Below, one piece after another: positions 8,301 through 11,128 of a stretch of DNA of 11,128 nt. The DNA is from an uncultured Opitutia bacterium (lineage in GTDB: Bacteria; Verrucomicrobiota; Verrucomicrobiia; Opitutales; UBA953): the NCBI GenBank assembly GCA_903879465.1, contig CAIRLQ010000091.1:1-11128 (forward strand), written 5' to 3'. The notes under the pieces were generated by a model that was given only the letters and a program-made list of their open reading frames with translations, did not search any database and was not told where the DNA came from. The position numbers and the translations under genes are program-made. The first letter of the stretch is position 1. Each line of letters opens with the position of its first letter.

Positions 8301-11128
8301 ACCCAATTATAATCAATGGGGGGGGTCGCTGGAAGGTAGTTGGTGCAGTAATCTCCAATAAACTTCACGTCAGGCAAGGTAGCCATCGCTGATGCAAATA
8401 CGGGAGAAGAGGTCCCTAGGGGCATCGGCGAAGGGGAGAATCCCCATGTCCACAATCTTGAATCATGCGTCGTCGCGACAGGGTATTGCGTCAGGTTCGT
8501 ATCCATCTGCTGTAAGATAGTAGTTGAGCTAGTTGCGCGAACTCGGACGTTGGCAAATGGGGTCATTTTGTAGACCGCCGTGGCACCGAAATTGAAACCC
8601 TCGGCGCCCGGCAGGGAGGTGTTGCTGGCTCGCGTGGAGGTGTAATTCGCCGCGGCGTCGTATTTCGAGCTCAGTACCTTTACTTCTCCTGGTTCTAAGC
8701 GGAAGACCTTGCCGGTTCCCTTGCTGACTCGGAAACTAAAGGAGCGGTTTTCGTAATCCCCGTCGCCGAGGGCGACTTCTCCGAGCAAGAGATCCCGGCT
8801 GACTCGTAGCAGTCGCTGATTGATTTGAGGGGTGGCCACCGGGACCGGGTTGAGCGGGCCATATGCCTTGTTGGGGTCGTAATATTGCGGACTAGTCGAG
8901 TCGAACGTCCAGTTCTTGAGGCTAATATCGAAGATGAACGGGACCGACGGGCCATTGGTGACCATCGCGATACCTTCGAATTCGATTGGGCAATCGTAGG
9001 GGTTGTAGACGACGATGACGGGATCGACGGCCACGCCGATGGTGCCTCCGAGATTAGCGGCGGTCTTCCCTTCGTAAACTCCCGAGAAAATCATCGAAAA
9101 ACGAATGATCGAGGGCGTCAGGCTCATGGCGGTGGGCCAGGGGCGCGTGGAGAGCGCCTGCGTGTTCGCAGCGGCGGAGTAGAGGAGTGAGGCGCTCGGT
9201 TTAGCTAAGCCGGTTCGGTCGAAATTTGTCACACCGGTCGCATACCTATTCGGGAGAATGAACGGGTAGCGCAGCCGCTGTTCGCCTTGGAAGAGAGGCG
9301 CATCGGAGGGGGCGCTCAAATTATTGCGGTAGAAATATTTTCCGGCGCCAACGGCGCTGCCATCCGCGAAGAAATTATCCGGAAGGCGGCCCCCGCCCGT
9401 GGCGCCAGGGACGGCGCTCATTTTGGGATAAACACTGGCGCCGTAGGGAATCCGGGCAGCCATCGGCTCATTCCTGTTGCCCGAAGCGAAGCTGAGCGGT
9501 TCGACGCCGCGGGCAATCAGGGCGCCATTGACGGGCGCGACTTGACCACGGTTGGCCGTAGCGACCGAAACCGAGCAGGCTTCGATCTCTTTCTTGTACA
9601 TACGATAGAAGTTTCGATACAAATCCCACGTCGGCCCACGGGTGATGCGCCCTGAAAGATTTTCAATGGCGGTAGGCGCGAGTTCGGCCCAGGGGTAACT
9701 GTTGATACGGGCATTCGAGCCAGTCAGGCTGACGCCGAGGGCGTTATTACTGATTTCGGTGTTCGCCGCTTCGCGGGCGGTGTTGAAGAAGGCTGAGCGT
9801 AAAGGCGCTTCGTAGACGAAGCCCATGCGTTCCGGCACTTCACTCGTGCCTGTCACTGAGCCCGACGTGCTCGCACTGGTGGGCGGGGTCCCGCCGTTTT
9901 GGGAAAGAAGCACATTGTAGGAAGTGCCGAGAAGTCCCTTCGTGTAGCGGGGGGCCCATTCGGAAGCGCGTGGGGAACCGGCCAGAAGTTGGCTGTCGGT
10001 GCCGATGGCATCGGTCATGTTGGGGCGGTTGTAATCGAGATCCACGGCGTAGCCCAGATCGTTGCCGCTGGAGTTCACGTTACTGGGGGCGCCGTGAAAA
10101 AAGGACTGCTTGCGGCGGTTTGCCGATGTCGTTGCGGCCGAGTTTTTCTGCAAGGGGTAGACTTCGACGCCACGATACATCGAATACGGCATCTCGAAGG
10201 CGGTGGAGAGGTCGGTTTTGGCGCCGCCGTTATAGGTGTCGGTGAGGGTGGAGTACGACCAAGTGGTAAGGTCGTGCCAGAGCACCTTTGTCGCATCGGT
10301 CATGGCCTGACCGGCGGCGGAGGTGCCGCCCATCTTGGCTGCCCAGGCGGAGAGGCCGGGAATGCCGATGACCTTGGCGAGCTGGAAGGCCGAGGCATCG
10401 CCAGCGTCGCTGATGTCCTTGTTGCGCCACGTATCGAAATTAAAACCAGCGGGGAGGATGCCCTTGTTGTTGGTGCCTTCCTTGATTTGTGCACCCGCGC
10501 CGCCGATGGTGCCAATCGAGTTGCGCATCGCCGCCGACGCCGCGAAACCTTTATCCCAGTCTGTGGCCGCGAGGGAGGTGCCGCCGCCGTTGTTATTACC
10601 GTAGGCGTCCGGGAGATTGACCTTCGCTTTTACGCCTTCGTCGCCAATCCAGAAGGCGTAGCGGCCATTGACGCCGAGGGAGTTGATTCCGGCGGGGAAG
10701 GCGGGTCCGGGCATGGGCTGGGGGCGTGCGTCCACGGCACCCATGTAATTGCGCTGCAGTGAAGTTAAGCCAGCGGGGAGGTTGACCGTGCCGTAGGAGA
10801 CGAGCGGCACAATCTCAGTCGGTGCACCGATGGCCGTCGCCAATTGATTGATAAGCGTCTGGCCGATATAATTAGCGCTGGTGTCATCGATGTTGTCGCT
10901 GCCGCTGCCCATATTCGCTTTTCTCCGCTTACCCGTGGTACCGCCATCATTGGTAAAAAAAGTGGCGTTAGGCACGTAGTTGATCGGGGCGCCCGACAGT
11001 TCCAGATCTGTACTCTTGGTGACATCCCACGGCGAAGCCAGCCAGCCCAGGAAGAGTCGCGACTCGTTAGGGTTGGTGACGTCCCAGTCCCGGACGGCTG
11101 TGCTATTGACGCCGCCCGTGGCCCAGAC
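5303..11128 (-). CDS. Verru_Chthon cassette protein A-like giant protein (PilX-like), 5' end outside window
   Basis: The frame is open to the right edge, giving 1941 visible residues; the GTG at 10973-10975 is an internal codon, because coding continues upstream (RDWDVTNPNESRLFLGWL and on). Hallmarks I associate with this verrucomicrobial family are spread along it: GRYAFWIGDEGVKAKVNL (10613-10666), the GGxKxDLS block NGGAKTDLSTAFE (about 10193-10231), DPVIVVYNPYD (about 8995-9030), SLADFVNRRL followed by GLKGALQAAID (about 6097-6177), and the C-terminal GRRFKTTNVRWLNANEI just before the stop. The bulk is Gly/Ser/Thr/Asn-rich, as in extracellular proteins. Family members typically begin with a type IV pilin-like or PilX-like membrane segment and sit beside pilin-like cassette proteins B, C and D; these would lie to the right. 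The biochemical role is unknown; a surface or pilus-associated role is inferred. It shares a transcript with the 300-aa gene. Two C8 tracts interrupt the coding strand. Confidence 0.8.
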   Translation of the reverse strand, partial: VWATGGVNSTAVRDWDVTNPNESRLFLGWLASPWDVTKSTDLELSGAPINYVPNATFFTNDGGTTGKRRKANMGSGSDNIDDTSANYIGQTLINQLATAIGAPTEIVPLVSYGTVNLPAGLTSLQRNYMGAVDARPQPMPGPAFPAGINSLGVNGRYAFWIGDEGVKAKVNLPDAYGNNNGGGTSLAATDWDKGFAASAAMRNSIGTIGGAGAQIKEGTNNKGILPAGFNFDTWRNKDISDAGDASAFQLAKVIGIPGLSAWAAKMGGTSAAGQAMTDATKVLWHDLTTWSYSTLTDTYNGGAKTDLSTAFEMPYSMYRGVEVYPLQKNSAATTSANRRKQSFFHGAPSNVNSSGNDLGYAVDLDYNRPNMTDAIGTDSQLLAGSPRASEWAPRYTKGLLGTSYNVLLSQNGGTPPTSASTSGSVTGTSEVPERMGFVYEAPLRSAFFNTAREAANTEISNNALGVSLTGSNARINSYPWAELAPTAIENLSGRITRGPTWDLYRNFYRMYKKEIEACSVSVATANRGQVAPVNGALIARGVEPLSFASGNRNEPMAARIPYGASVYPKMSAVPGATGGGRLPDNFFADGSAVGAGKYFYRNNLSAPSDAPLFQGEQRLRYPFILPNRYATGVTNFDRTGLAKPSASLLYSAAANTQALSTRPWPTAMSLTPSIIRFSMIFSGVYEGKTAANLGGTIGVAVDPVIVVYNPYDCPIEFEGIAMVTNGPSVPFIFDISLKNWTFDSTSPQYYDPNKAYGPLNPVPVATPQINQRLLRVSRDLLLGEVALGDGDYENRSFSFRVSKGTGKVFRLEPGEVKVLSSKYDAAANYTSTRASNTSLPGAEGFNFGATAVYKMTPFANVRVRATSSTTILQQMDTNLTQYPVATTHDSRLWTWGFSPSPMPLGTSSPVFASAMATLPDVKFIGDYCTNYLPATPPIDYNWVGWLWSRVQSQRDIHDALKGWDGSAVDLKRIIDFYGAAAIGSFPMATGSYQSLMFTMRNSGGFSYDGCVVGEEAYPYAKTPFDAPPTSGAPPIFPRKRAGNTNLGGHQVWNFYLLGNKDYAGTALNVDRRWFGAPDYSSAAANTLVTVKYEGTETAGGFHQVDEPLLLSFHAMTAGWPMYGNDNAFSSNITVTNQDWMLKFKGLTPPDPDYRVPTGITGRNDGISVGTSSTTVGPLAQIKILGTNNPGGDPEYGYIENTGSRANTLQDRVAGVIRTSPGTSGTKQQFFISDFVLRAADMTSDAGHKWYPLNKDTTFSGAKNYEIVTPYSWTGSNNVDTLRTPAEMLNAPMTPYFLSIRPQSAHLYAYDGKSHTPIGWVLSEKQLDYSAGTFGNLQVSSGGQNAYWGKSIAPSGVSTRSDVILFPVPRRPLLSLAQLGSVGAAQVITDADFTVGSSFANPGISDLTKITDWPGPKDYLSGDDVPVPEHGYVGKVEGTRPIRNYAQVRTDHAFAANLALWDGFYFSGLNLQAPSYSFPAYKVNYPGGPDLPIDATVATQQLDALKKATGNSSLTGSSFSEIKDALNAGYNPLANKRMLYLPDLLPAADAKIFPQATEFPHPGYLARNSLYDGGFNVNSTSTQAWKAVLSGLRGQTIPDGTTTTGTVLSRFARNFMPSSNQNAWNSYRELTDAEIEELAGLVVKEVRDRGPFMSLADFVNRRLLASNHGLKGALQAAIDKSTINNTAITAAGGSASGSSPAGTFAHPAAPDYTDPNGIPDATNYQFRAWDFLLKKPGLVTRVTSKQLPGSPNPPLPTPRFPSLNSMDRTGVYKTAADRASSPETSITTSAVAGLGAPQLISQMDVLNSVGPNLTARSDTFTIRAYGEALDNAGNSIGRAWVELVVQRTPYYIAASPRGPAYEEANRRKLLYRPTTTPDPLAYDNDPIVDFYESVNSDGALGGLPSTGSTKATQAEIDGWAINRLLGRRFKTTNVRWLNANEI
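8045..8052. repeat. Homopolymer tract G8 (C8 on coding strand)
   Basis: Eight consecutive G on the plus strand encode Ala-Pro-Pro (within FDAPPTSG) in the giant minus-strand gene. The frame is intact at this length. Gain or loss of one base would truncate the last roughly 900 residues. Confidence 0.9.
8318..8325. repeat. Second homopolymer tract G8 (C8 on coding strand)
   Basis: A second run of exactly eight G lies about 270 bases from the first, in the same gene, encoding the segment PATPPIDYN. The frame is intact at this length. Together the two tracts are the longest mononucleotide runs I saw in the window. Confidence 0.9.

Noticed and set aside
9899..10762. 287-codon open frame opposite the giant cassette gene
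   Set aside because: It is a Gly/Val-rich shadow of the minus-strand frame, which carries family motifs in the same interval.
10955..10961. A7 run (T7 on coding strand) as a phase-variation tract
   Set aside because: Seven A/T bases encoding Phe-Phe are common by chance and too short to single out.
10973..10975. GTG as the start of the giant minus-strand gene
   Set aside because: The frame stays open for 51 more codons to the window edge with plausible protein (RDWDVTNPNESRLFLGWL), so the true start is outside.

Overview
The window looks like chromosomal DNA from a verrucomicrobial bacterium, most likely in or near the Opitutia. Two protein signals support this. The ribonucleotide reductase large subunit reads closely like the long chlamydial type. 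A giant minus-strand gene carries the motifs of the large 'Verru_Chthon cassette protein A' family (PilX-like, associated with pilin-like neighbours), which is characteristic of Verrucomicrobiota. Both assignments come from recognising motifs by eye; no search was run.

Layout: (1) 45-3233 (+) encodes a complete class I ribonucleotide reductase alpha subunit, NrdA, of 1062 aa. (2) 3234-3663 is a 430-base intergenic stretch. It holds a four-unit 7-base tandem repeat, a strong hairpin terminator, a cluster of palindromes resembling bacterial REP/BIME elements, and a pyrimidine-rich leader. (3) 3664-4383 (+) encodes 6-phosphogluconolactonase (pgl). (4) 4393-5295 (-) encodes a 300-aa exported protein of unknown function. 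(5) 5303-11128 (-) is the 3' part of the cassette protein A gene (1941 codons visible); its start lies beyond the right edge.

Genes 4 and 5 are 7 bases apart on the same strand, so they are probably one transcription unit. I infer that they form the 3' end of a surface or pilus-like cassette whose pilin-like members would lie to the right of the window. The two plus-strand genes are ordinary housekeeping functions (dNTP synthesis; oxidative pentose phosphate pathway) that happen to be neighbours. Their transcription converges on the cassette, with only 9 bases between pgl and the cassette's last gene. nrdA, pgl and the 300-aa gene all lack a Shine-Dalgarno sequence and have a pyrimidine-rich sequence directly before the ATG.

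The parts that deserve most attention are the uncharacterised cassette with its small exported partner, the REP-like palindrome cluster with a compensatory base change, and two eight-base C tracts in the cassette gene.
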